From positions 1 to 62,735 of the forward strand of contig JAVHLM010000036.1 of the NCBI GenBank assembly GCA_031082125.1: 62,735 bases of DNA, given 5' to 3'. Source of the stretch: Candidatus Eremiobacterota bacterium. GTDB lineage: Bacteria; Vulcanimicrobiota; CADAWZ01; Ess09-12. Below are positions 33,049 to 41,461 of this stretch, in pieces (the stretch's first letter is position 1; every line of letters starts with the position of its first letter). Both the position numbers and the translations under genes were made by a program. Below the pieces are notes generated by a model, which saw only the letters and a program-made list of their open reading frames with translations, did not search any database and was not told where the DNA came from.

Positions 33049-34716
33049 CTAGAGTCTCTCACCCCTCAGCTCAGAGAAATTCCTGCAGGCCTCGCTCTGA
33101 AGAATCTGAGGGACTGCCGCACTCTCTTTCCGGTGATAGGCAACTTTTTCAAGGCGGAGCCTGCGGTCAAGAAAGCCGCTCTTAAGCCTCAGCCCCGCAA
33201 TGAAAGCCATGGGAATTGCGCCCCAGCAGAAGATCCGGTGCCCCGGGGAGATTCCCCCCAGTGCTGCCGTTATATGATCCTTGAGAATCCGCGCTTCTTC
33301 CCGGCGCGCTCTGCCCGGTCCCAGAACGGCAGCCGCGTAAACCACCGGGAGAATCTCACGGAGCGCCGCCAGCTTGCGCTCTGCCCGCTTGCGCAGGAGC
33401 GGCTCCGCTGAATCCCTGAGATTTCTGTAGCCTTCAAGCCATGCGGAAGCGGCCCTTACCACCGAGGGGCCGAGCCTTTCATAATCTCTGCGGTAGAGCT
33501 CTTCCTGCAGACTCTCGAGCTCGCCGGGCCTGAAGTGCTCCTGGGTAAAATGGGAGGCGAATCCGTCGAATGTCCGGTAGTCGGGATTTGTCCTGTACGG
33601 GGGGCTGTAGAGATCCTGTTCCATCACGTACCGGTGCAGGGGGGTTCCGGGGAAGGCAAAATAAATGAGAAACTGGGAAAAATCAGGCTGTGCGCTCATG
33701 AGCCTCTGAAAATCCCGTTCTATGCTCTCCCGGTCCTGTCCCGGGAAACCGATTATCATCGAGGCAATCACTGCCACACCCCGGGAGCGTAATTCCCTTA
33801 TGAGCGTCCCGATGGGCTTTCCATCCAATTTCCGGAAGTCCGATTTCTCTGATTCAAAGCCGATCCAGAGAAGATCCACCCCCATCATGGCGATCTCGTC
33901 GGCAGTGAACTGTGACAGCCCCTTCACGCTGCCAAAAGCCATCATGGCGAAATCATCCTCATTTTGCTTTACACATTCCAGGTACTGCAGGGCCTTCTCG
34001 CGATGAATAAAGAAGTCCTCGTCAATAACGGCAAATCCGCCGAACCTGTCCCCGCACTCACGCTTAAGACGGGCCATCTCCCGGTAGAGCTGCCTGCCGT
34101 CGGCGGTGAAGCTCAGATACTTTCTCTTGAAGAAATGCGAGGTGCAGCAGAAATCGCAGCCATTGGGGCAGCCCAGCCCGCCCGTTATGTGCATCACCTT
34201 GCGGGAATATCCCGTGTAAAATATCTCGGGCGAAGCTATGGGTGCATAGGGATGACGTATCGGGCGCTCGAGCCTTTCCCCGAGAAGGCGCCGCATGAAG
34301 GCGATGCCCTCCTCCCGGCATATATGATCGCAGAGGGGCAGCAGCATGTCATCGGGAAGCACGGTCCCATATCCGCCGAGAATAATCTGTGCCCCGGGCC
34401 GGTATCTTCTTATGAGCCGGACCATTCGCTCCACCTTGTGAAAGGTGGAGACAACGAAACTGATGCCTACGCAGTCAAAGTCACCGGTCCTGAGCTCTCT
34501 TATCAGCTCCGCTTCTGAGGGATAATGAAGGACCACCGAGGGAGTCTCAATATTTTCCGCGATATAGTCGAGAGCCCAGCACCGTATGACCTGCCGGGGA
34601 CTGAACATGCCCTGGGCACGGGTTATCTGCATATGGAACAACTCCGCGCCCACCGACTTGCCCTCATGCTTTCCGCCGAAGGGACGACACACGGAGGTAA
34701 ACAAAATCTTGTTCAT
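33049..34716 (-). CDS. Radical SAM protein with B12-binding-like N-terminal domain
   Basis: The product is about 555 residues. Residues 1-150 resemble a cobalamin-binding-like domain (CVGISFVVSTFHKVERMVR, IILGGYGTVLPDD). The radical SAM core follows with the 4Fe-4S motif CPNGCDFCC near residue 190 and a later IIGFPGQDRESIE. A C-terminal region of about 170 residues is Arg-rich and helical. Such proteins methylate or rearrange unreactive carbons; the substrate cannot be read from sequence. No DxHxxG B12-ligand motif is obvious, so base-off cobalamin binding is uncertain. I chose ATG 34716. Confidence 0.85.
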   Translation of the reverse strand: MNKILFTSVCRPFGGKHEGKSVGAELFHMQITRAQGMFSPRQVIRCWALDYIAENIETPSVVLHYPSEAELIRELRTGDFDCVGISFVVSTFHKVERMVRLIRRYRPGAQIILGGYGTVLPDDMLLPLCDHICREEGIAFMRRLLGERLERPIRHPYAPIASPEIFYTGYSRKVMHITGGLGCPNGCDFCCTSHFFKRKYLSFTADGRQLYREMARLKRECGDRFGGFAVIDEDFFIHREKALQYLECVKQNEDDFAMMAFGSVKGLSQFTADEIAMMGVDLLWIGFESEKSDFRKLDGKPIGTLIRELRSRGVAVIASMIIGFPGQDRESIERDFQRLMSAQPDFSQFLIYFAFPGTPLHRYVMEQDLYSPPYRTNPDYRTFDGFASHFTQEHFRPGELESLQEELYRRDYERLGPSVVRAASAWLEGYRNLRDSAEPLLRKRAERKLAALREILPVVYAAAVLGPGRARREEARILKDHITAALGGISPGHRIFCWGAIPMAFIAGLRLKSGFLDRRLRLEKVAYHRKESAAVPQILQSEACRNFSELRGERL

Positions 34717-35031
34717 AGTGGAGCGCACCTCTCAATCTGATGCAGCGGCGGCCGAAGGTTCTCCATGATTCCAGACACAAAGATGGTCCTCCCATGGACA
34801 GCCGCGGGTATTTTTCAGTTGCCGGGCCTTATTGATGGATCAACGCGTAATACCCTGATTCCAAAGAGTCGCGGCGGAGCCCCGGCGCTCCCTCTCTTTT
34901 AATGTGTTCCCGGGCACTCTGGAAATCTGTATGGACACCTGGAAGAGGAAAATGCCGTCTGCACAGAAATTTACTATTATAAGTTACGGGAAAGTCTATA
35001 ATGTCCTTTTTTATGGAAGGCGGATCGCCTT
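34717..35031. promoter_or_regulatory. Divergent intergenic region, about 315 bases
   Basis: It separates the radical SAM gene (-) from the DUF1295 gene (+) and should hold both promoters. I see no gene and no strong repeat in it. Confidence 0.4.
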
Positions 35032-35817
35032 ATGACCGAGACTCTTCTGTATGCCGGCGCGGCAGTATTTCTCTACATGCTCATGCTCTTCATTGTGGCG
35101 ACTGCCATAAGAAACAACAGTATCGCCGATGTGGGCTGGGGAGGCGGATTCATTATCGTTGCGCTCATTTCTTTTTTCCACGGGGGGCGGCACGACCTTC
35201 GCCAGACCATCACGACCGTGATGATTGTTGCCTGGGGGCTCCGCCTGGTGATACACCTCTCCCTCAGAAACAGGGGGAAGCCCGAGGACAGGCGGTATGC
35301 GAAGTGGCGGGAAAGCTGGGGAAAATGGGCCGTGCCGCGGGCCTTCGTCCATGTCTTCCTGGCTCAGGGAGCCCTGCTGCTTCTCATCTCATATCCGGTA
35401 ATCCTCATAAATACAGCTCCCGGGCCGGAGCTTACCGCTGCTGATGTGATGGGCTTTGCGCTCTGGATTGCGGGATTTGCCCTTGAGACCATTGCAGACC
35501 GGCAGCTTGCCGATTTCAGGCGGGACCCGTCACACCGGGGAAAGATCTGTCAGGAGGGGCTCTGGAAATATTCCCGTCATCCCAATTATTTCGGTGAAGC
35601 CCTCACATGGTGGGGAATTTACCTGGTGGCTCTCCCGGTGCCCGGCGGCTGGAAAGCAGTGTTCAGCCCGCTCATCATCACCCTGCTGCTCAGGTATGTG
35701 TCAGGCGTCCCCCTTCTGGAGGCCCAGATGAGCACAAGAGAGGGATATGAAGAATACCGGAGGACAACGCCGGTATTTATACCTGGGCTTCCGCTTAGAC
35801 GAGGAGACCGTAAATGA
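35032..35817 (+). CDS. DUF1295 membrane protein (steroid 5-alpha-reductase/ICMT-like)
   Basis: The product is 261 residues with six or seven membrane helices. The signature GLWKYSRHPNYFGEALTWWG and a final YEEYRRTTPVFIP mark DUF1295 (PF06966). It converges with the CFA-like gene 7 bases away. DUF1295 genes commonly accompany CFA-like methyltransferase, flavin amine oxidase-like and DUF1365 genes, as here, suggesting a fatty-acid or membrane-lipid modification step. Confidence 0.88.
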   Translation: MTETLLYAGAAVFLYMLMLFIVATAIRNNSIADVGWGGGFIIVALISFFHGGRHDLRQTITTVMIVAWGLRLVIHLSLRNRGKPEDRRYAKWRESWGKWAVPRAFVHVFLAQGALLLLISYPVILINTAPGPELTAADVMGFALWIAGFALETIADRQLADFRRDPSHRGKICQEGLWKYSRHPNYFGEALTWWGIYLVALPVPGGWKAVFSPLIITLLLRYVSGVPLLEAQMSTREGYEEYRRTTPVFIPGLPLRRGDRK

Positions 35818-35824
35818 GGCGCTT

Positions 35825-37072
35825 CTATATCCGGCACAGGGGGGTGCAGAAAAACATCTGAGCATCCGATATGTACCGCTCTCTGAAGCCACCTTCGCAA
35901 TAACTGAGGTAATAGAGCCACATCTTGAGGAAGCTGGGGGAATATCCCCTCTCTGCCAGCCGGGGGAGATTCTTCTGGAAATTTTCCCTCCACATTCCCA
36001 GGGTCCTGGCGTAGTGCAGTCCGATATCCTCCAGCCTGATGAGCCTCAGATTGCTCACCCGCGCGACGCTCCGGCAGATTGATGCCACGGACAGCAGGCA
36101 GCTTCCAGGGAAAATGTGCTTTTTTATGAAGTCCGAGCGGTTTTTGTACGCTTCAAAGCGTGAGTCAAGCATGGTAATCACCTGTATGGCCAGGGCTCCG
36201 TCCGGCTTCAGGAGGCTGGCGCAGGTGCGGAAAAAGGTGTCCATGAAGCGGTGGCCGATGGCTTCTATCATTTCGATGGACACGACCCTGTCGAAGGTTC
36301 CCTCAAGCTCACGGTAGTCACGGAAAAGCACCGTAATCTGAGACTCCAGACCCAGGCGGTGCACCAGGCCCCGGGCATATTCATACTGCTCTCTGGAAAT
36401 GGTTGTCGTAGTGACTCTGCAGCCATATTCCCGGGCGGCAAATATGGCAAATCCGCCCCATCCCGTGCCGATCTCCATGATATGATGGGAGTCATGTACA
36501 TTGAGAACGCTGCAGATCTGCCGGTATTTTTCCCGTGAGGCCTCCTCCAGGGTCATGTCAGGCCTGGTGAAGAGGGCGCAGGAATAGGTCATGGTGGGAT
36601 CGAGAAAGAGGGAGAAGAAATCATTTCCCAGGTCGTAGTGCTCGTGAATATTTCTCCTGCTCCCCGACGGGGTGTTTTTTCTCAGCAGATGAAGGATCCG
36701 GGAGATCCAAAGGCAGATGAGGCTGCAGCCGCCCGTTACGGCATCAAGGATCTCGGGATTAAGGGCAATAACCCGTATGACATCGGTGAGACCGGGAGAG
36801 TCCCATTCCCCGCGTATGTAGGACTCGGCGGCGCCGATATCGCCGCCGAATAGCACGCTGGAATAAAAATCCTCTGACTGCACGTGTATTTCAGCTCTCA
36901 CATACCCATCGGGGGAGGCGCTCCCGAAGGCATGGGATCCCGAGGAATCGTGAATGGTCAGTGCTCCTCTTGCAAGGCGCCCCAGCATGTGGAAAAAGCC
37001 TTTTCTTGCCAGGCGTTGGACACATGCGGTCTTTCCGGCTTTTTCAGCGGCCGGGGAGAGTATTGTGTTCAT
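35825..37072 (-). CDS. Cyclopropane-fatty-acid-synthase-like SAM methyltransferase
   Basis: The product is about 415 residues. The catalytic domain has the CFA-family pattern NIHEHYDLGNDFFSLFLDPT, SAM-binding IMEIGTGWGGFAIFAA, SIEMIEAIG, and HIFPGSCLLS. These enzymes add a methyl carbon to unsaturated acyl chains of phospholipids. I chose ATG 37072, four bases after the DUF1365 stop; an ATG at 37111 would overlap that gene. It forms an operon with DUF1365 and a flavin amine oxidase-like gene. In some bacteria this set makes unusual (including furan) fatty acids under singlet-oxygen control; in an anaerobe the product may differ. Confidence 0.88.
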   Translation of the reverse strand: MNTILSPAAEKAGKTACVQRLARKGFFHMLGRLARGALTIHDSSGSHAFGSASPDGYVRAEIHVQSEDFYSSVLFGGDIGAAESYIRGEWDSPGLTDVIRVIALNPEILDAVTGGCSLICLWISRILHLLRKNTPSGSRRNIHEHYDLGNDFFSLFLDPTMTYSCALFTRPDMTLEEASREKYRQICSVLNVHDSHHIMEIGTGWGGFAIFAAREYGCRVTTTTISREQYEYARGLVHRLGLESQITVLFRDYRELEGTFDRVVSIEMIEAIGHRFMDTFFRTCASLLKPDGALAIQVITMLDSRFEAYKNRSDFIKKHIFPGSCLLSVASICRSVARVSNLRLIRLEDIGLHYARTLGMWRENFQKNLPRLAERGYSPSFLKMWLYYLSYCEGGFRERYISDAQMFFCTPLCRI

Positions 37073-37076
37073 GGCA

Positions 37077-37841
37077 TCACCGTGATGGTCTCTTTTCCTG
37101 CGGGTGCTCATAAACGGGAGCTTTCTTGATGTTGAGCCGCAGTGCCTGCCAGTAGATGCGAAGTACGACCTTTACGGTCATGAAAGGATAGGTCAGCAGG
37201 AGCCGGTGAAGGGCTGCCCCGGTAATCTCTTTTCTCTGAAGCGAGAGGGCGGCGGTAAAAAATCTGGTGCTGTTCCGCACGGTATGCATTCTCACGAAAA
37301 GCTCTTCTGCAGGTTTCCTGAAGGTCCATTCATAGGTAAGGTCCATGGGCATGAAAGGAGACACGTGAAAGTTTTTACCAAAGGTGAAGGTCCACTCGGT
37401 GCGCTCCTTCCCCAGGGAAGCCGCATCCAGAACATAGGTAAAGCGCTCACCCCAGGGAGTGTTGGTGATCTGGGCGGCGATGGCCTCAATTTCCTTTCCC
37501 TGCTCATCGTAGGCATAATAGAAGGTCACCGGGTTGAAAATATGCCCGAAATATCTCAGATGGGTAAGGACCCTCACGGGGCCGGCGCATGCGCTCCCGG
37601 TCTGCTTCCTGATAGCTTCCTTTGCAGCCTCCGCGAGGGTGCGATCATGGGGCTCCATATAATCCTTCCGGCGAAACCAGGCAAGGTTGAAGCCGCCGGC
37701 TGACCAGAGGGGGCTTGCCTTGAACAGCTCGGTCAGCTCCTCAAGATCGATGAACATCATGAAAAGCGGGTATTTAAAGTGATTTTTCACCGGCTCCTTC
37801 CGGTGGTGAACCACGAACCCTTCGTAAATGCAACTGTTCAT
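37077..37841 (-). CDS. DUF1365-family protein
   Basis: The product is 254 residues. YEGFVVHHRKEPVKNHFKYP at the N terminus, HLRYFGHIFNPVTFYYAYDE in the middle and VSPFMPMDLTYEWTF later are hallmarks of DUF1365 (PF07103). Function is unknown, but it is almost always next to a CFA-like enzyme and an amine oxidase-like flavoprotein. The ATG overlaps the upstream stop by 4 bases. Confidence 0.88.
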   Translation of the reverse strand: MNSCIYEGFVVHHRKEPVKNHFKYPLFMMFIDLEELTELFKASPLWSAGGFNLAWFRRKDYMEPHDRTLAEAAKEAIRKQTGSACAGPVRVLTHLRYFGHIFNPVTFYYAYDEQGKEIEAIAAQITNTPWGERFTYVLDAASLGKERTEWTFTFGKNFHVSPFMPMDLTYEWTFRKPAEELFVRMHTVRNSTRFFTAALSLQRKEITGAALHRLLLTYPFMTVKVVLRIYWQALRLNIKKAPVYEHPQEKRPSR

Positions 37842-39082
37842 TGAAGGGACACTCCCAGCCTGCTGCAGGCATTCACGGCGCTCCTGGCGCCGTCTTCATG
37901 GAAGCCATAGCCCCAGTATGCGCCGCAGTAATGAATCCTGTCAACACCGCTTATTTCCAGGTGCCGCTCCTGGGCTTTCACCGCTGCCGGATCGTACTGG
38001 GGGTGCGCATAGAGGAATTCCTGCAGGATTTTTTCCCTCTCCAGGGCCTCCAGGCGGTTGAGGGTCACGCAGAACTCCACGGGAGCGCCGAGGGACTGCA
38101 GGATATTCATATCGTAGGTGACGGCCGCTCTGCCGAGTTTCTGCGCCGGAATAAGGTAATTCCAGCTGGCCCAGAGATTGCGGTCGCGGGGAAGAATAGT
38201 GTGGTCGGTGTGAAGGTATACCCTGTTTTCCTGGTAGGGGAAGGCGCCCAGAATCTCCCTTTCCAGGGCGGTGGGCTCCTCCAGCACCTGCAGCGCCTGG
38301 TCGCTGTGGACAGCCATCACGACCTGGTCGAAAAGGTGGTGGTCACCCCGGGCAGTGATCACCTGCACCCCGTCGGCACTTCTTGTTACATGAGCCACGG
38401 GGGTGCTTAACCGTATCCTGTCCTTAAACGGGGCGGTCATCTTGTCTGCATAGGTTCTGGATCCCTTTTTGATGACCAGCCATCGTATGGAGCTTTTTCC
38501 CCCGAGAAAGCCGTGGTTTTTGAAAAAGCGCACAAAGTTCTTGACCGGAAAGCTTCTGAACTGCTCGGGATCCGATGACCACAGAGATGCGCCCAGGGGA
38601 ATGATAAGCTGTTCCATGAATCGCAGGGAGTAGCCCCTTTCCCTGAGGTATTCCTCTATTGCATGCTCCTCCTCTTCCTGGAGAATGCGGTCAAACTCCC
38701 GGCTGAACTTGAGGGCTTCCAGGAACATCCGGTAGAATGAAGGGTCAAAGAGGTTTTTTTTCTGGGAAAAGAGCGTGCTCAGGGCTTTGGCATTGTATTC
38801 CAGGCCATCTCTCTCTGATTTCACGCTGAAATCCATCCCGGTGGGCTGCCATTGCACCTCGAGCTCTTTGAGAATGCGGCAGAAGATGGGATAGGTGCTC
38901 TCGTTGAAGACGATAAAGCCCGTATCTACCGGGTAGCTCTTCCCCTCGGCCTCCACGTCCACCGTGTGGGTGTGGCCGCCAATATAGTCGTTCGCCTCAA
39001 AGAGTGTTACGGCATGGGTGCGGTGAAGAAGCCATGCTGCCGTCATACCCGATATCCCGCTGCCGATGATCGCTATGTTCAT
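37838..39082 (-). CDS. FAD-dependent amine-oxidase-like protein of the CFA-linked family
   Basis: The product is about 414 residues. FAD binding is shown by IAIIGSGISGMTAAWLL and the following FEANDYIGGHTHTVDV. The C terminus HYCGAYWGYGFHEDGARSA is typical of the 'cyclopropane/cyclopropene fatty acid synthesis' flavin proteins related to NAD(P)-binding desaturases. It probably oxidises or desaturates an acyl chain together with the CFA-like enzyme. I start at ATG 39082, where the Rossmann motif begins; the 35 codons upstream lack homology. Confidence 0.87.
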   Translation of the reverse strand: MNIAIIGSGISGMTAAWLLHRTHAVTLFEANDYIGGHTHTVDVEAEGKSYPVDTGFIVFNESTYPIFCRILKELEVQWQPTGMDFSVKSERDGLEYNAKALSTLFSQKKNLFDPSFYRMFLEALKFSREFDRILQEEEEHAIEEYLRERGYSLRFMEQLIIPLGASLWSSDPEQFRSFPVKNFVRFFKNHGFLGGKSSIRWLVIKKGSRTYADKMTAPFKDRIRLSTPVAHVTRSADGVQVITARGDHHLFDQVVMAVHSDQALQVLEEPTALEREILGAFPYQENRVYLHTDHTILPRDRNLWASWNYLIPAQKLGRAAVTYDMNILQSLGAPVEFCVTLNRLEALEREKILQEFLYAHPQYDPAAVKAQERHLEISGVDRIHYCGAYWGYGFHEDGARSAVNACSRLGVSLQ

Positions 39083-39161
39083 ATGCCTTTCTCCCTGCTC
39101 TCTCCATCCTGGACATGAGATAGTTTCCGATTCAAATACCCCCGCTTGTCCGAGCCTTCCG

Positions 39162-39572
39162 CTAGGAGAAGAGCGTGAAGCCTGCATAAGCTGAAAAAAC
39201 GGAGGTCACTGAGCACAGGAAGGTCCCCCAGAGGATATCCGCAAAGGTCATGGTTTTCGGGTAATCCTTTAACAGGCTGTAGTTGGTGAAATCATAGACG
39301 CCATAGAGCACGAGCCCGAAAAGGGCGCCTCTTCCCGCCGAAGAGAGGACCAGGCTGCCCCGGTCCACTCCCGGAAGCACAAATACTACGATACCCAGTG
39401 GAATCAGCAGATAGACCATGCATGCCGCCCAGATGACGGGCTTGAAATTTCCACCCTCTGTTCTTCCGAGGCCTCCGAGCTGCCGGGCGTAAAACCTGTT
39501 CATGATGAGCCCAAGCCAGACGTAATCGAGGACCAGGAGAAAAACCAGCGTCAGAAGATATGTTTTTATCAT
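39162..39572 (-). CDS. DUF2177 membrane protein
   Basis: The product is 136 residues with four hydrophobic segments. LDYVWLGLIMNRFYARQLGG and GVYDFTNYSLLKDY are typical of DUF2177 (PF09945). It is the first gene of the lipid-modification operon. Role unknown. Confidence 0.85.
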   Translation of the reverse strand: MIKTYLLTLVFLLVLDYVWLGLIMNRFYARQLGGLGRTEGGNFKPVIWAACMVYLLIPLGIVVFVLPGVDRGSLVLSSAGRGALFGLVLYGVYDFTNYSLLKDYPKTMTFADILWGTFLCSVTSVFSAYAGFTLFS

Positions 39573-39730
39573 GTGAAGCGCTCTTGCTTTTTTATATAGT
39601 GTTTTTAAGTATGTCCTTCCATACTATTATGGGTGGAGGCGGAAAACTCCTGTTTCGGCAGGTTTTCGGCAGGGGTGCGGGAATCATCGTCCCCCGGTCC
39701 GTGCCGCCTCTTGGGAAAGGAGTCCCCGTT

Positions 39731-41233
39731 TTACCGCACTTCTTGAAATTCCGCCTCATACTCCATAAAAAAGAGAGGGTCCAGCTCGCTCTCAGCGCAC
39801 TCACCTTCAGCAAGCTGGAAGGCCATAGTGAGGATCCGGGGCGAGCCTTTCGCCGGGCTGAGGGGGAGGTCGGTCTCCTTCTGTATATAGAAGCGGTAAG
39901 GGTCGATGCTCCCGAAGAAAAAGTCCTTGATCCTCTGCTTCTGGCTTTCCGACATGCCGCCGGCCTCCATGACCCCCTGGGCTACGGAGGTATCGACGGG
40001 AATCCATCCGTATGAGGGGATAAAGACCTGGGCCCAGAAATGGTATGAGGTCTGGCCGGGGCAGAGCTGCATGCCGCCGAGGCACCTGGCCGGGATACCC
40101 AGGGAGCGGCACAGGGCGGCAAAAAGGATGCTCTGGCCGCCGCAGTCGCCATACTTATGCTCAAAGACATAGACCGATTCAGGCTTTTTGAGGGCATCAA
40201 GGGAGAGATGGGGCATAAAGCTGTACTTCACGTTGTCCACCACATAGTCATAAAGCTTCCGCGCCGCCAGGTAAGGATTCTGCTCGCCTGCCGCCACTTT
40301 TTCCGCCATGGCCTTGATCTCGGGAGTCACCGTGCAGTTGCCTTCGCTCTTCGTATAATGACGGTAAAGAGAGGAATCCTTGTCGTAGGTGCCCACCAGG
40401 TCGGGGCTCACCGCTGACCTGACGGCGCGGCCGGTAAAGCGGTAGTGAACCTCGATTTTCATTTCCTTCTTTTTCAGGGGAAGGGGGACTTCAAGGTAAA
40501 GGCACCCCATTTCGGCGTCGGCATCAGAAACAGCTTTCACATACTCAGGGTGGGAGACGCGCAGCAGTGCCACGTCGGTCTGGGAGCCCGTCGTGACGGG
40601 AAGGGGAATCCAGAGCCTCAGGACGCCCTTTTCGGGAAAGTGCTTTTTCTTAAGCTTGACCTCCCCTTCTCCCAGGAAGACCTTGGAGGCATAATAGGGC
40701 GAGAACCACTGCACGCCGGCGTCGTTGTATTCATTGAATATATAGGGATTGTATGCGGCGAGAAACTTCTTCCCGGACTCCCTCATCGCCTTGAGCCTCA
40801 TCCCCAGCGCAGGGTCCCTGAAGAAGGCGTTTTTCAGGCAGTCCCTGAAATACTTTTTCCCGCCGTCGAAGGTCATATATTCAAGCTTGTCAGCCGCGAC
40901 GAGGCTTTTGATCTCCGCTGCGCTGAGAGGGATTTTCTCTTTTTCGCACTTTCTCACCAGATCGGCCTCAGTGGAGTCATATTCCACAATCACCTTCTGA
41001 AGATCGGTGATCTCCCGCGACAGGGCGGTGAACTGCGTCACATTGTTCTGCGCCCTGTAGAGCTTCCTGGCCTCGTCGAGGAGCTCAACGGCCCTGGTGT
41101 AAAAGAGCTTTTCGCGGGATTCATGGGCCTGCTTCACAAGAGCGGCGGGATCGGCCGCTTTCTTTTCCGCGGCAAAGGCCGGGAGAAAGAGGGTGATGAG
41201 AAAGAAGAGGGCACACACAGGAAATTTTTTCAT
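39731..41233 (-). CDS. Secreted transglutaminase-like protein
   Basis: The product is 500 residues. A signal peptide (FPVCALFFLITLFLPAFAAE) is followed by a helical region with a TPR-like stretch (AVELLDEARKLYRAQNN) and a C-terminal transglutaminase-like domain. The catalytic triad is visible as Cys in KYGDCGGQSIL, His in SYHFWAQVF and Asp in IPVDTS. It may act on cell-wall peptides or as a protease or protein crosslinker outside the cytoplasm. The ATG has AAGGAG upstream. The final codons lie in a 32-bp dispersed repeat. Confidence 0.87.
   Translation of the reverse strand: MKKFPVCALFFLITLFLPAFAAEKKAADPAALVKQAHESREKLFYTRAVELLDEARKLYRAQNNVTQFTALSREITDLQKVIVEYDSTEADLVRKCEKEKIPLSAAEIKSLVAADKLEYMTFDGGKKYFRDCLKNAFFRDPALGMRLKAMRESGKKFLAAYNPYIFNEYNDAGVQWFSPYYASKVFLGEGEVKLKKKHFPEKGVLRLWIPLPVTTGSQTDVALLRVSHPEYVKAVSDADAEMGCLYLEVPLPLKKKEMKIEVHYRFTGRAVRSAVSPDLVGTYDKDSSLYRHYTKSEGNCTVTPEIKAMAEKVAAGEQNPYLAARKLYDYVVDNVKYSFMPHLSLDALKKPESVYVFEHKYGDCGGQSILFAALCRSLGIPARCLGGMQLCPGQTSYHFWAQVFIPSYGWIPVDTSVAQGVMEAGGMSESQKQRIKDFFFGSIDPYRFYIQKETDLPLSPAKGSPRILTMAFQLAEGECAESELDPLFFMEYEAEFQEVR
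39732..39763 (-). repeat. Copy 2 of a 32-bp dispersed repeat
   Basis: It is 30/32 identical to 33011-33042. Here it encodes the C-terminal EYEAEFQEVR of the transglutaminase-like protein. Confidence 0.75.
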
Positions 41234-41461
41234 TGAAGGATCTCCTTTTCGATTCGAAGTGACGGGGACAGATTGATTCTAAAACCCGTCAGTCCCCACT
41301 GTGTACTATTCGACAGCGCGGCAGGAAGAGACTCTTTTTCATGCTGACTGCAGGCAGGGCTTTACAAACTGCTGATTGTATTGATATAGCATTGAAGGGC
41401 CATGATTTGGACCTTTACATGTATTTCCGGCAAGAGCATTACTCGAAAAGGATGGCGGCTC

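Noticed and set aside
41261-41320. GACGGGGACAG ... CAGTCCCC inverted motif as an insertion-sequence end
   Set aside because: It resembles REP-like repeats, but the arms do not pair well and no transposase or second end is visible.
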